A DNA stretch of 64,000 nucleotides from Acanthochlamys bracteata (taxonomy: Eukaryota > Streptophyta > Magnoliopsida > Pandanales > Velloziaceae). The translations under genes were made by a program, and so were the position numbers. The DNA is taken from positions 10,373,501 to 10,437,500 of the forward strand of contig CM034128.1 in NCBI GenBank assembly GCA_019914995.1. The letters are read 5' to 3'. Each line of letters begins with the position of its first letter. The stretch's first letter is position 1. Below, piece by piece: positions 23,452-34,794 of the stretch. The notes below the pieces were generated by a model, which was not told where the DNA came from, did no database searches, and saw only the letters and a program-made list of their open reading frames with translations.

Positions 23452-24549
23452 TTTGTTTTTGGAGCGCGAATGGAGATGGAAGAAGAATCCATTCAGAATC
23501 TCAAACAGATAAGGAAATCCAAACGCACGCAATTGGGCTGGGCCTCTATCCTCCAAAATGTTACTAGAGCTCAAAGTTAGCCCATTACAGCCCATCAAGT
23601 TTAGTGTTGTGCCCCAAATTTTTTTTTCAAACGAATAATAAAACTATTTTCTTTTCGATCAATCATATATTTTAACACTCCTCCCAAATTACATACGTTT
23701 TCTTATCTCATAGTTATATTGTTTACTTTTATCACAAGTAGAAATAATTAAACCCATGTATAGATTTTTCAAGCGAGACAAAACAACAATAATTTGATGA
23801 CGATGATGAAAATAAAGCTGGTGGGGCCTTTTGATGCCTGCCGGTAACTGTACAGTATCTTATAACATTAAACAAGTATTTTTGTTGAGATAATGAGAGA
23901 TTTAGGACACGTTTACTTTTAAAAAATGTAGATTATAAAAAATTAATTTTTAAAATAAGGTTTACTGTTTGTTTACTTTATTTAGAAAAAAATATTGATC
24001 TTTTGTGTTTTAAGAAATAATTATTGAAAGTGAATTGCCAGCTATGGAAAATAACATTTTTAGTGAATTTTCAGAGAGAAAAGAGCAACAATTAATGAGA
24101 GTGGCCCTTTATTCCAAATCTGGACAAATCTTATCTTCTCCGAGAAACAGAGCAAAGAAAATTCCTTTCTACTGTTTTCGACACTGGCATTAATAAAATG
24201 TTTAGTAAAGGGTCCCTTGCATATCGAAGAAACGACCAAAAATTATTAGCTTATTCTTGACTGTTAACGTCGTTGATTGATCGACTGATTAATGGAGACA
24301 TCATTGTTGTACCAAGCTCTCTCAGTTGGATTTTCTTGGCTAACAAGTCCTGATCATGATAAATTTGAAGGAATATTATTTTCTTCAACTAAAATTGCAG
24401 AACAAAAGTTTTTGCAATGTAGATAGTACGCCGAGCAGGCAAATATATCGATCATGTTACTCGCAGACCTAACTAACATATACTTTGAATATTGTAGTAA
24501 GATCTAGTTATCTACAAGTTGAAGGAAACCGGAAAAATTATCATCATCA
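23452..24549. other. Intergenic region between transporter and RMA gene
   Basis: Contains the transporter 5' leader and promoter, then AT-rich sequence with scattered A/T runs (23900-24010), and the 3' UTR of the RING gene. No coding sequence is supported. Confidence 0.5.
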
Positions 24550-25212
24550 TCAGAAAAAGAACAGGCAAAGAAATGCACAAAAGAGAAGTAGCATCCAGAT
24601 CTGATGTAATATTCTCTCGGCTCTTATTTCCTGCCTCCTCACCCTTGGGTTACTCCCGCCGATTAGTTGTTGATAAGGACTAGCATTCCTGAATGCCACT
24701 GGGAGCAACAACATAGCTATCCCTCCAAGCGCGCATCCAGCTGTTGAATGGAGTACAGAAGTCATGTAATATGAATCAGAGCGGTGGTGGTGACGCCGTC
24801 TTTGAACTGAAGGTGCGATGTTGGAGTACACCTCCTCTGGAATTGAATCAGTGTAGTCTGCTTGAGCTGATGGCCGTCTGGGGATCTTGAAAGACGTCTT
24901 GGTAACAGTGTTGCCACGACCATAGAGTGGGACAAGAGTGTTTTCTGAGAGCGAGGCCTTGCAGACAGGGCACTGCTGTGGTGACATTTTATCTAGTTGC
25001 ATCCACTTGTAAATGCATGGCCAGCAGTAAAGGTGCCCACAGAGAGTCACGACTGGATCGGATGCGAAATCAAAGCAGATGTTGCAGTCAAAACAGTCCG
25101 CAGAAGATGATGGCTCAACTTCATCTGAACCGCAGTCCTTCATTGGTACTTGGTTAGCCTTAGCCTTCTGCATACTAACATCACCACCACAGAAGCAACC
25201 CTGCATTTCCAT
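24550..25212 (-). CDS. RMA1: RMA-type RING membrane-anchor E3 ubiquitin ligase
   Basis: Single coding exon, 220 aa. A C3HC4 RING finger occupies about residues 43-86: CNICFDFASDPVVTLCGH, then C..C in YCWPCIYKW, and CPVCKASL. It has the tryptophan-rich spacing of plant RMA proteins. The protein ends in a hydrophobic anchor (WMLLLFCAFLCLFFF) that should hold it in the ER membrane with the RING in the cytosol. A second, weaker hydrophobic stretch is ALGGIAMLLLPVAF near residue 170. RMA ligases ubiquitinate ER and plasma-membrane cargo such as aquaporins. The start is the first of two close ATGs (25212). The coding exon is preceded by a 5' UTR intron of about 2.4 kb. Confidence 0.9.
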   Translation of the reverse strand: MEMQGCFCGGDVSMQKAKANQVPMKDCGSDEVEPSSSADCFDCNICFDFASDPVVTLCGHLYCWPCIYKWMQLDKMSPQQCPVCKASLSENTLVPLYGRGNTVTKTSFKIPRRPSAQADYTDSIPEEVYSNIAPSVQRRRHHHRSDSYYMTSVLHSTAGCALGGIAMLLLPVAFRNASPYQQLIGGSNPRVRRQEIRAERILHQIWMLLLFCAFLCLFFF

Positions 25213-27790
25213 ATGCCCCAGACAGATATGGCTGCCCTATTTAGTGTCTGTTTCTCTGCCACACACAATGTATAACACAAAGCAGTCATTATTTTCATAG
25301 CCAGAGATTCAATGTGACTCATGTCACAGTACATTCAAAAAGGTTAGTACAACATATAGGAGAAAGCCTAAACTCTCACCAGCATAAACCATCTTATATT
25401 TCTGAATTTTCAAGTAAATTGCAAGGGAATTCATTACTGACATCAGGCTAGGTTCTGTGTATACCAAATGTCGAGATACATGACCTATGCCTGATTTGTA
25501 CATGCATATTCTGCACTGATTTTGACATGTCACTACCACTTAGGCTATGGATCAATAATTGCTTTTACATGATGAACTTCTGCCATCTTCTTTGGTACCA
25601 CCCGTAACCAAAACAATCAGAATTGAAAGCTTGAAGACCACAACACTTCAACCCAGCCCACATGCCTTGTCATGTATGTGGAAAGTAAGTTTAAGATCTA
25701 TTATCAACTTGATTTCGTGAATCAACCAGAGAAAGAAACAATTCCCTTATTTTTAGCAAAAGTTAAGCTCAAATTGTAACATCCTTTAAAGAAAACCAAC
25801 CACCAAGCAAAAGATTTTATTAATTGGAACCTATCCTAGACACAGAAAAATTAATCGGAAACCTATCCTAGAGAGATGCACTCACGGTAATATAGTGGGT
25901 ATACCTTGGGGTCCATATCCAGCCATATGGATGGAAATGGACCCCAGATAGCTCTCCTAGACCAGACCATATATAAGAGGAAAAGTGGTTTATAACAACG
26001 CCAAAAGCCAAAACAGAGGAGTTCATACAAAGTAATGAAAAGGTGAGCCCCAAATTCAACCTTTCGATGTCATCTTATCCCTATTAAACTACGAGAAACA
26101 GAACCCTTAATGCCAGAAGTCAATCCAAAACTATTCTACCATAATTGCTATGCTTATCTTAAACCTATACAAGAAGCACCATTATTGTGTTCATGCCTTG
26201 CAGCAGTTGTACAAACTCCAAAAGTAAAAGTGGAAAAGGAACAGTCCATATCGGTGAGTAGAGCAAAGAAGAAGGGATTCCACAACAGGATGATTGTTAT
26301 CTTCTTTACCAACTGTCAACAGAGTACATAGGCAGAAAAATATGCTATGACCTGATTAGTGGGATTTGAACTGAAATCCACCCTTTCTGCAGTGCTGGTA
26401 AGTAAAACGGAAATTCAGCATTCTCGAGGCAGAATACAACTCGAAAATTATGTTGAATGCTTTGACCATTCTCCAATACTCTTACTCATGGATTAGATGA
26501 ATTCAAGATTTTGATTATTTGATAATCTGGTGGAGTAAAGGAAAAGATTAACATTGTGACCAGTTATGATGACGAGGACTTCCAATCACTTTGATATAGA
26601 AAATGAACATGTTTATGCTCAAAATGTAGGAGCCAATAAAAAAGAAACTCTTGTGTATGTGCAACACAAGCTAAAAATGTAGGACCACAGGCTGTTTCAC
26701 CAGAATTCAAATATCATGAATATACTAGACCATGCCTCCAGAAACAAATTCAAGAGAAGCTCAACAAGAAAAGGCAAAATTGATGAACGCATGGTCCACA
26801 AGGAATTAAAAGAAACAGCTTAGGAATTGCAAATTCCTCATCGGCCAACTGGTCAAACAATTAATTTTGATGAAATAATTTAATTTCTGATTAATATTAA
26901 ACAATCAGTTTAGCAGCAGTTGCGAAAATCTTAAAAGAGTCTATCCTGATTCCTGAAACAGATACAAAGGTAAAATTTTAATAAAAAGTAAAAAGTAATA
27001 AACAGAAATGAACGTAAAAAGTAATGGTTCTAAAAGTGAAGCAGAGAGATGAATAAGAAAAGCATATACCAACCATAAACAGTTACCTCTCACATACATA
27101 ACTTCTAAATTAAATTATCTCAACATAAAAAAAGAACTTCTGAATTAATATTCCATTCATTGTTTAATCGGCAAGAACATAACTAGAGAACGAAGTAAGA
27201 GAGTCACGTTTCTTTAATAAATCACTAAAAATCCCTAAAGACTAAAAAACAATACAGATCCTTCTAAGAATAAAAGAACAGATATTGATTACCCAAATTG
27301 TGAAGCAGGTACAGAAAAGGAAGCGATAGATTTAGATAGAGAACAAGCTAGCTAGATGACAACAATGGAACTGAACCAGAAAAACAAAAACAAATAGTAA
27401 ATAATTGAAACAAAAAAACGAAAACTTCGAATGAATTTCTGTCTCAAATTTTCACGGGAGTACTTAGACTGATCTTATCCATTCTAACAGTTAAACCAAA
27501 ACAATCACAACAAAAATTCATCGAATTATCCAAACTACTGACCCCAACAATCTCAATCCAACACAAAGCAATCATCCATGCATCAATACACACAACAATT
27601 ATCTATAGAAGCTTCTGTTCCCTTTCTCTCACCTGAAGCCCGAAACCTCTGTTTCTCTTCTCTTCTCTACTCCTTCCTATGTTAACTCGTTGCGTTTCAA
27701 CAACAGTAACAACTTCTCCGGAGAAAACTTGAAGAAGAAAACGGAAAAAGAAAGTTGAAAATTGAAAACCAAAGAAGTCAGTAATCGCCG
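25213..27790 (-). other. RMA gene 5' UTR: leader exon, 2.4-kb intron, second leader segment
   Basis: The minus strand has a CT-rich leader exon at roughly 27790-27633 ending CGGGCTTCAG, followed by donor GTGAGAG. An acceptor TTGTGTGTGGCAG at about 25256-25268 opens 43 bp of leader before the ATG. The intervening DNA (25256-27632) is AT-rich and has no convincing exon. Inferred from splice signals and the CT-rich leader, not from transcript data. Confidence 0.6.
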
Positions 27791-28144
27791 GTGAAATATA
27801 TAGCGTGCGAGAAAGATAGCTTCAACAGCTCGTCCAAACGTGCCTAACTAGTCTCCACGTGTCAAAACTAATTGGAAAAACCTAACGCGAACCAGATTTT
27901 TAAGATCTGACTCGAAGCCGATTGGACTCGATCAGATTCAGCAGATTTTGTCGACGAATATTTTGGAGACGTCAGTTATTAGATACGTCCTCGTGATTAC
28001 ACGTCAGTAACAACAGATATGATTGTAACACAATAAAAGCATGCCATTTATATAAAACCCCTCACAGTTGTATAAATATAAATTAGCTCTATTTATTGTT
28101 ATTGCAAAACTTTATAGGAGGTATTTAGAAAATTAGCAAAGGGT

Positions 28145-28450
28145 ACCGTTTGATATTACTTATTAAAAAAATAATTTTTTAATTTAATATTTAATATTTT
28201 TTTATATTTTATAAGTATATAAAAAATTTATTTAAAAATTTAAAATATATAAAAATATTTACATAATAAAATTTATTTATTATATATTTTTATTATATTT
28301 TTAAATAAAAAAAATAAAACGAAGCAACGTATAATAAGCGTCAATCGCGGTACGCCTTCACCGGATAGATTGAGTCAAGTATTCTTAAAAAATAAAAATA
28401 TTTTTTTATTTCAAAAAAATTTATTTTATAAATATTTCTAAACATTTTCT
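28145..28450 (+). repeat. AT-rich MITE-like repeat, copy 3 (possibly two overlapping copies)
   Basis: Starts TACCGTTTGATATTACTTAT, matching the left end of the 16.3-kb copy. A second end-like block AAAATTTATTTTATAAATAT lies at about 28410-28430 in the opposite sense. The intervening GC-richer patch at 28318-28375 suggests interruption or two insertions. Confidence 0.4.
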
Positions 28451-29669
28451 AATAGTACGCGTAAAGATTTTTTTTTTTTCTTTTTAGAATAACTGTAAAC
28501 ACATAGGTGTATGCTTTGATCTTATCTTAAGATAGCTCGTTCGTTAAAATAATTAAACGTATATGACTTTAATGTTCACAACAAAGCTTAGCTCCTTGGT
28601 CATAAGTTGTACAAGAGAGACTTAATAATATTCTTAACTTGTACGCAAAGTTCAAAACTTTGGTAGGCGAAACAACACTTGTGACCAAAAGCAATGTTGC
28701 ATCCAACAGTTTTACTCTATCAATAGTTTGAAAATCATTTCAATAATTGACTAATAGAACGTTCGAGAGTATCAAATAAAGTAAAATTTTTATAAAATAA
28801 AAAATAATTTAAAAATATTGTAACAAAAAGAGTTAGTATACAAATTTTTTTAATTTTTTTAAACTCACTTTTAATATATAAATTTACGTCAAGACAATAT
28901 TATATATTTGCATCGTAAAAATTTTCAGACTGAAACGATCAGCAGAGTGGAAACGGTGGGCAGGAACTCACTGCATTGTTTATTAAACATATATTTTTAA
29001 AAAAAATAAAAATTACTTTTGAACGAAGTAAACCATAAACTAGATGAGCTTCTTGTCCTTGTCCAATATACTTTTCTAAGGATGTTTAAAAATGCTTAAA
29101 AAATAAATTTTTTATTTTATTTTAAAAAAATATTACGTAATTTTATCTGTGTTTTTTTACATTTTTATAAAAATTCTGTAGAACTGTGCCTTGAAGTGGT
29201 CAAAGGTATCTACCTAAGGCAATACAGTGGTCCGTAACATAATAAAATTTGCACACTTAAATATAGATATAATTATAAAAGAGTTTGTTTACTTCACCGT
29301 TAGTTTTATTCGTAAAAAAATTATTTCATAACTTTTTCTATTTACTTTTATAAACTGTTTTAGACACTTACTTTCAAGTAATTAAAACATATTCATAGCT
29401 GCTGTGACTAGTTCAATATTGAGGTCCGGAATTCGATAACGAAAATGATTTCGCGCCGCAGCCTGTTCCACAAAAATTCCATGTTCTGAATCTGGCTGAA
29501 GTAAAGCAAGTCATGACTTGAGTCCATTATAAGATGCAAGTGCGTACGTTGCTTTATTCTAAAGAATCCTTGACCTTTATAGAACCGTGAAACAGGAACT
29601 GATAATTTTTTATACATCAATCATTTAAGAACAATGTTCAGTACCTGCGTTCGCCATGTACCAGTTTGG

Positions 29670-29900
29670 AATTGTTTACCAAAAATTTTTTTTTAATTTT
29701 TTTTATTTCATATTTTTTAATATATATTTTATAAATATATAAAAATTTATTTAAAAATTTAGAAAGTGTAAAAAAATTTTACATAATGAAATTTTTTATT
29801 GCATATTTTTATTTTTTTTTAGAAATAAAAAAAATAGAGCTCGTTTTTCAAAAAAAATAAAAATATTTTTTATTTTACAAAAGTTTTATTTCGTAAGTTG
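29670..29900 (-). repeat. AT-rich MITE-like repeat, copy 4
   Basis: Contains TTTAATATATATTTTATAAA, then TTTATTTAAAAATTTAGAAA, and AAAAATTTTACATAATGAAA. This is the same order as the 57.6-kb copy. Ends are approximate. Confidence 0.45.
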
Positions 29901-32900
29901 GGCAGCTGGTTATGGCTCATGAAGTGCATTCGCTGCAAGGGAATTGTTTTTGTGGCTCTGAGTTTCTCCAAAATCATTGGTTACCTATTTATGAGCATTC
30001 AAGATCAAGATCTGCAGGTATGCAAGACAATGTGTTAGATCAAACCCAACTACATCAATAAATTAAAAAACTCTCAAAAATCTTGGGCATGCTATATAAA
30101 TGCTGCACGTTGGAGTTATAATTTGCATAAAACAAAGGGAGGTTAGCAATTCATGACAGATCTGCTAGTAATGAAGGGAGGGAGATACTTACAATCTTAA
30201 AACAGAAGACTCATATATGGTAGATCTATTAAGGGATGTTTCACAATTTCACATGCGATGCCTGTTAAAACAAAAGTACAAGTCATGCTTTGCATACACA
30301 TAAGGTAGATAGCAATGGAATCAAGTATAGCACAAAACTGTATTCACATCATCAACCCGAAGCCCTAATCTCCAACCAACTCTCAAATTGACACCCAAAA
30401 CATAAGCTGACAAATTCAATGCTGGCGCAAGTGGGACTCTACAGGAACTTCTAGATACATGTTACAAGAGTAGTTTCTAGTAACCAATGATGGTATGTTT
30501 TTTCTCCCCATTCTTAAGAACATGATCGTCGGGATACTTCGAATTCCATATTGGCTTGCAATCTCTGGGTGGTTACGGTATTTCAGTTTTAGACACTACA
30601 ATCTTCCTTCATAATTCTTTCACAGTTTCCCAATAATGGGAAAAATCATGCCGCATGGTCCACACCATGGAACTCAACTAACACAGGACACATAGGTACA
30701 ACTACCTACCACTGCCATGTTTCCTTTGTCACATCCGCAACTGTAAAGGAAGGGATAAAATAAATGCCAGTTACTTAAAAAGAATGAAACTGCTACAATC
30801 ATTTTAATTCTAAGATGAAATGGATTAATTACCAAGAAAGAAAAAAAAACTCTGACGATTCAAAACAATCATAAGGATCTCAAAATGCCTAGTTTCAATA
30901 TATTTAAGCATAAATTACAATATTTGTCCACGTTTCAAAATGCCCAAACAGATTTTCCGAATTTCATGTTCAGTTTTGTGAACAATTTCATCCAAAAGCA
31001 GCTACTTACAAGACTACAACTCTACCTTATCATCTTATGTTTAGCAAGTTTCGTGCAAAAATTAAGTCAACTCTCTCACAAATTCTTGGGTTGGTTTTCA
31101 GGAGAGTGCTACCATCTTAGGCCACAATCAAATGCAATCCTACCAACGCACTGCAAGAGGAATCTTCATTTAGACCATTAGTTGGTGAGCAACCAGCAAA
31201 CTCAAAATTCCCATAAACCCTGTATATCTTTACGGCTCAAACCTTGCAACCACTTTTATCAGTTCCACTTATTGATCTTCCATAATATAGATCTCAACGT
31301 TACATACATTCCCTAAATAGAGACCATGCCATCCAGTACAGCTTCATTCACCAGTAACTACTGAACTCTCTAGTGGGGAACTTCTAAGAAGTTCTTAGTA
31401 TAAATCATGCAGATTTCCATATGTGTTTCCTAATAAAAACTAAGCTACTTCTATCTAGCATAGTTTCGCATGATAAATGAGAGTACAGACATGTATCGGT
31501 AATGGAGTAATCAGTCAAAGGCTTGCATGCAATAACTGATCCAGTGAAAAGCATCCTACTTATAAATAAATGCATGATGCATATCAAAATCGCAGATGCT
31601 TCTTAAGATGGAAAAATAAAGATAACTTCCAATAAATTTTTATTGGAAGCGCATACATGAACAAATTAAACTTAAAGCATTTAGGTTTTGATTCCTTAAT
31701 TACTGCCTAAAGAACCAACAAATAAACTTCAGTCTCTCTAAACTTCTATGACCCTCTGCAGGTTGAGTGCCAAAGCCTGAAGCAAAGGACACGATGCAGG
31801 ATGTATTTGAGCATAATAACCCAATGACCAAGTGATTCAGCAGAGGAAGTGCCATGTGGTACCTGCCTAAATAGAAGCAAGCTAATTTGTGGATGAATAT
31901 TGTCATCATATGCTGTACACCAAACCTCCAACATGTGAATAGCTCTTGGGACTTGGGAATCCCTCAGGAAAATATCACGTGAGCATCCGTCCACACATGC
32001 AGGATTCATTTTTGAAAATCTGTAGCCTCAAATTTCAGCAATCATTGAGATAAAACAGCTACTCATTTTAATAGGATGCGAGTGAGATTGTATTATCTAG
32101 AAATGAATGACATCCATGACAGTGAAAGCAGAATTCTATATACAAACAAAGCAAAAAAGTCTTCCATGGGCATGCTATATAGGAGAAACATCAAAAAGGC
32201 AACCAAGTAGCAAGCCTCAGTTAGTTTAAATATGTTTAGACGTACCGCAAACTGAAGCCATGCTCATACTGCACACACTGAAATTTGTATACTAATTAGA
32301 AGTGAATGTGATAGTAAGGGGATGTTAAAAGGCCTAAGGCATTGGAAAAACTTTCTTATGGTTTTTAACAGAACAATTAGAAGTGGCACGCCATTGTATT
32401 GTCTTGAAATACCAGAACCAATTCTTGAAGTGTTTGGTTGTGACTGCATACTACAATGCATTAAATAAGTTAGTTGGAAAGACATTCTTATGGTTATGAA
32501 CTCATAATTAGAAGTGGCATACCATTGTATTATCTTGAAATACCATAACCAATTCTTGAAGTGTTTGGTGGTTGTGATGGCGTCAAAATACTATAATGCA
32601 TTTTATAAGTTAGTACAAATATGCATGGTAACTTAGCAGTAATAAACTAGCAGAATCAACAAATAATGCATTATAGTCTAGCATTAAATGCTAAATCCAT
32701 ACTGAACGCTATGGTGTCCAAATACCTGCACCAAATAACAATTACTAGGGGAAACTACTAACTGACAAAACCATTGAAAGTCCAGCTACAGGTACAAGCT
32801 AAACTAACTCTTTTATCATTCTCATAAAATGTACAACAACCATCAAAAGCTACTCAATTTTAAATTCATAACTATCATAATTAACAGGATTTAGGGACGG

Positions 32901-33600
32901 AGAAACCAAACTATGGATCCACAACAGATACTCACAAGCACTTTGATTAATAATCAAAGCAATCATTACAGAAGAATCACAACTTACAGAATACTCCATA
33001 ACCACAAGTAATGTCAATAATCCAAACAACATCCATGCATGATCGGATAAACTACTCAACTACGTAACATGCATGATAGGATGAACTACTGTATACTAAC
33101 AAAAAAAACCTAACATCTTAAGAAGATACGGTTAATCTCAGTCGAGATAATTAAACTTACCTTCAAAGCTTCAACCGGAGTCTCCTGTGCTTCACAAACA
33201 ACAGGTGCGTGATTCCTACGCAATCACAGAGGAAGATGCCACCGTCCGACCACGCCTCGAAATCTGCAAACCACTAATATTCCGCAATATTGTTCTGACT
33301 CCAGAAGAGCAGTGCAGAAAGGAGCAGTACGTGCAGCCGGAGATGTCACATGACCGGCTGTGGTGCAGGGAACGGCGAGCGATTCGAGCACCGGGGACAT
33401 GTATTCAATCGGTATTGAAAGTGGGGTTCCAATTTTGTGAGGGAAGAAAGAAACAAAAACAAAAAAAAAAAAAGGAATGAGAAATTGAATAGCGGGAGCA
33501 ACGCGCGCTACACGACAAATGTACGTGCAACTTCTTTTGGGCCTATTTCTCTTACTGGACCAAAGCCGACGAATTATAAATGAATCCATTTAAAGCCCGG
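29901..33600 (-). other. Possible non-coding or unrecognised transcription unit
   Basis: The block 33165-33420 is GC-richer than its surroundings and on the minus strand ends in a good donor (CTTTGAAG followed by GTAAGTTT). Upstream of it lies promoter-like sequence at 33480-33600. A 58-aa ORF (33224-33400) ends before that donor, so a coding reading does not cross the junction. A further 87-aa minus ORF with a real ATG sits at 31746-32009. Neither matches a family I know. A spliced non-coding RNA, or a gene whose coding exons I failed to recognise, are both possible. Confidence 0.3.
32342..32613 (+). repeat. Two-copy tandem repeat of about 135 bp
   Basis: Unit 1 is 32342-32473 and unit 2 is 32474-32613. 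Both contain AATTAGAAGTGGCA, CCATTGTATT, CTTGAAATACCA and ACCAATTCTTGAAGTGTTTG, and both end in ATAAGTTAG. Similarity is high, with small indels. Non-coding. Confidence 0.8.
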
Positions 33601-33917
33601 CCAACGAGGAGTACAGATATCAATTAAAAATTGGAAAAACTTAACATTAGTAAAGTTCTTCAATGAGAAACTCACAAAAATCACCAGCAGAAGCTTCAAT
33701 GCACACAGAAATTCAACTACAAAAGTAGAAAGATTCTATAAAATATTCTTAAAATCAAAATTTTAAATGATTACGTAAACTTTCATCAGCAACAATTTGA
33801 AGAATCGATAGCTAGTCAATCCATTTTTCCAATTGGTCAAACTTTACATTAGCCCCATAAACCTAATTTCTTCGAACACAATCGACAATCAACAGAACGA
33901 AGCTAAGAAGACATAAA

Positions 33918-34388
33918 TTAAGAGCTGGTGAACTTAGTGACGGCCTTGGTTCCTTCAGAAACGGCGTGCTTGGCGAGTTCCCCGGGGAGAACAAGTCTAA
34001 CAGAAGTCTGGATCTCACGAGAAGTAATAGTAGGTTTCTTGTTGTACCTAGCGAGCCTAGAGGCTTCCTGAGCGAGTTTTTCGAAGATATCATTAATGAA
34101 GCTGTTCATGATCCCCATTGCCTTGCTGCTGATGCCGATGTCGGGATGAACCTGCTTTAGAACCTTGAAGATGTAGATCTTGTACGTCTCCGTGCTCTTC
34201 GCCTTCTTCTTCTTCTTCTTATCAACTCCGCCGCCTTCCTTCCCTTCCTTCATCGGAATCCGCTTCTCCGCCTTGGGTTTCTTCCCACCAGGAGCTTTCT
34301 CTTCAGCTGCAGGCTTCGCGTTCTCCTTCTCTTCAGCCGCCGCCGCGGGCTTCTTCTCCGCCGGTTTCTTCTCAGCCTTCCCTGCCAT
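33918..34388 (-). CDS. H2B: Histone H2B (copy 2)
   Basis: Second intronless H2B gene, also 156 aa. It is nearly identical to the copy at 17871 but on the opposite strand 16 kb away. Differences seen in the N-terminal tail are T-to-P and V-to-E in the NAK(T/P)AA(V/E)EKAP segment, and A-to-G just after it (KAPAGKK against KAPGGKK). The histone fold reads identically. The ATG at 34388 is preceded by the same leader motif GTTGTTGCTCTGC as copy 1, so the duplication included the promoter. It is divergent from the ODR4-like gene. Confidence 0.98.
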   Translation of the reverse strand: MAGKAEKKPAEKKPAAAAEEKENAKPAAEEKAPGGKKPKAEKRIPMKEGKEGGGVDKKKKKKAKSTETYKIYIFKVLKQVHPDIGISSKAMGIMNSFINDIFEKLAQEASRLARYNKKPTITSREIQTSVRLVLPGELAKHAVSEGTKAVTKFTSS

Positions 34389-34794
34389 CACCAGTGCAGA
34401 GCAACAACAACCGAGCAAGTGATGAAATCGAAAAAGACTGTTTTAGCGAAATTGAAAAAGGAAGTGGAGAGCGATACATTGTAGACAAGGGTGGGGCTAA
34501 TATATAGACAGAGGCAGTGAATTCTGATTGGATGGTAGGGGTTAACCCGGATCGTTGATTACGACGGTTCTGATTGTTTCATTGGATTGTTCTATGGTTA
34601 TTACACAACTGCCCCGATTTATGAATAGGCGGGAAACTAGAAAAAGCGTGTTATGAATAGGGCTCTCCTAAAGCAAAAGCCCAATAATCTTATTCGATGG
34701 GCTGCCAAGAATACCACTAACATTCCAACAGAAGTCTTTCAGTGCTCGCTTCATTGCGATTTTCTCATACGCAGGAAATCTTCGATCGCCGGCG
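34389..34794. promoter_or_regulatory. Shared 406-bp region between divergent H2B-2 and ODR4-like genes
   Basis: H2B-2 starts at 34388 (-) and the ODR4-like gene at 34795 (+). For H2B-2, TATATATT lies on the minus strand at 34499-34506 and an octamer-like CCCGGATC on the plus strand at 34546-34553, followed further out by a CCAAT sequence (minus strand, near 34528). No TATA is evident on the ODR4 side. Confidence 0.55.

Larger units (their letters stand above)
27791..29900. other. Repeat-rich intergenic DNA
   Basis: After the RMA promoter the sequence becomes AT-rich, with at least two copies of the MITE-like family (28145-28450 and 29670-29900). The ORF at 29408-29620 is unrecognised. No gene is supported. 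Confidence 0.5.
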
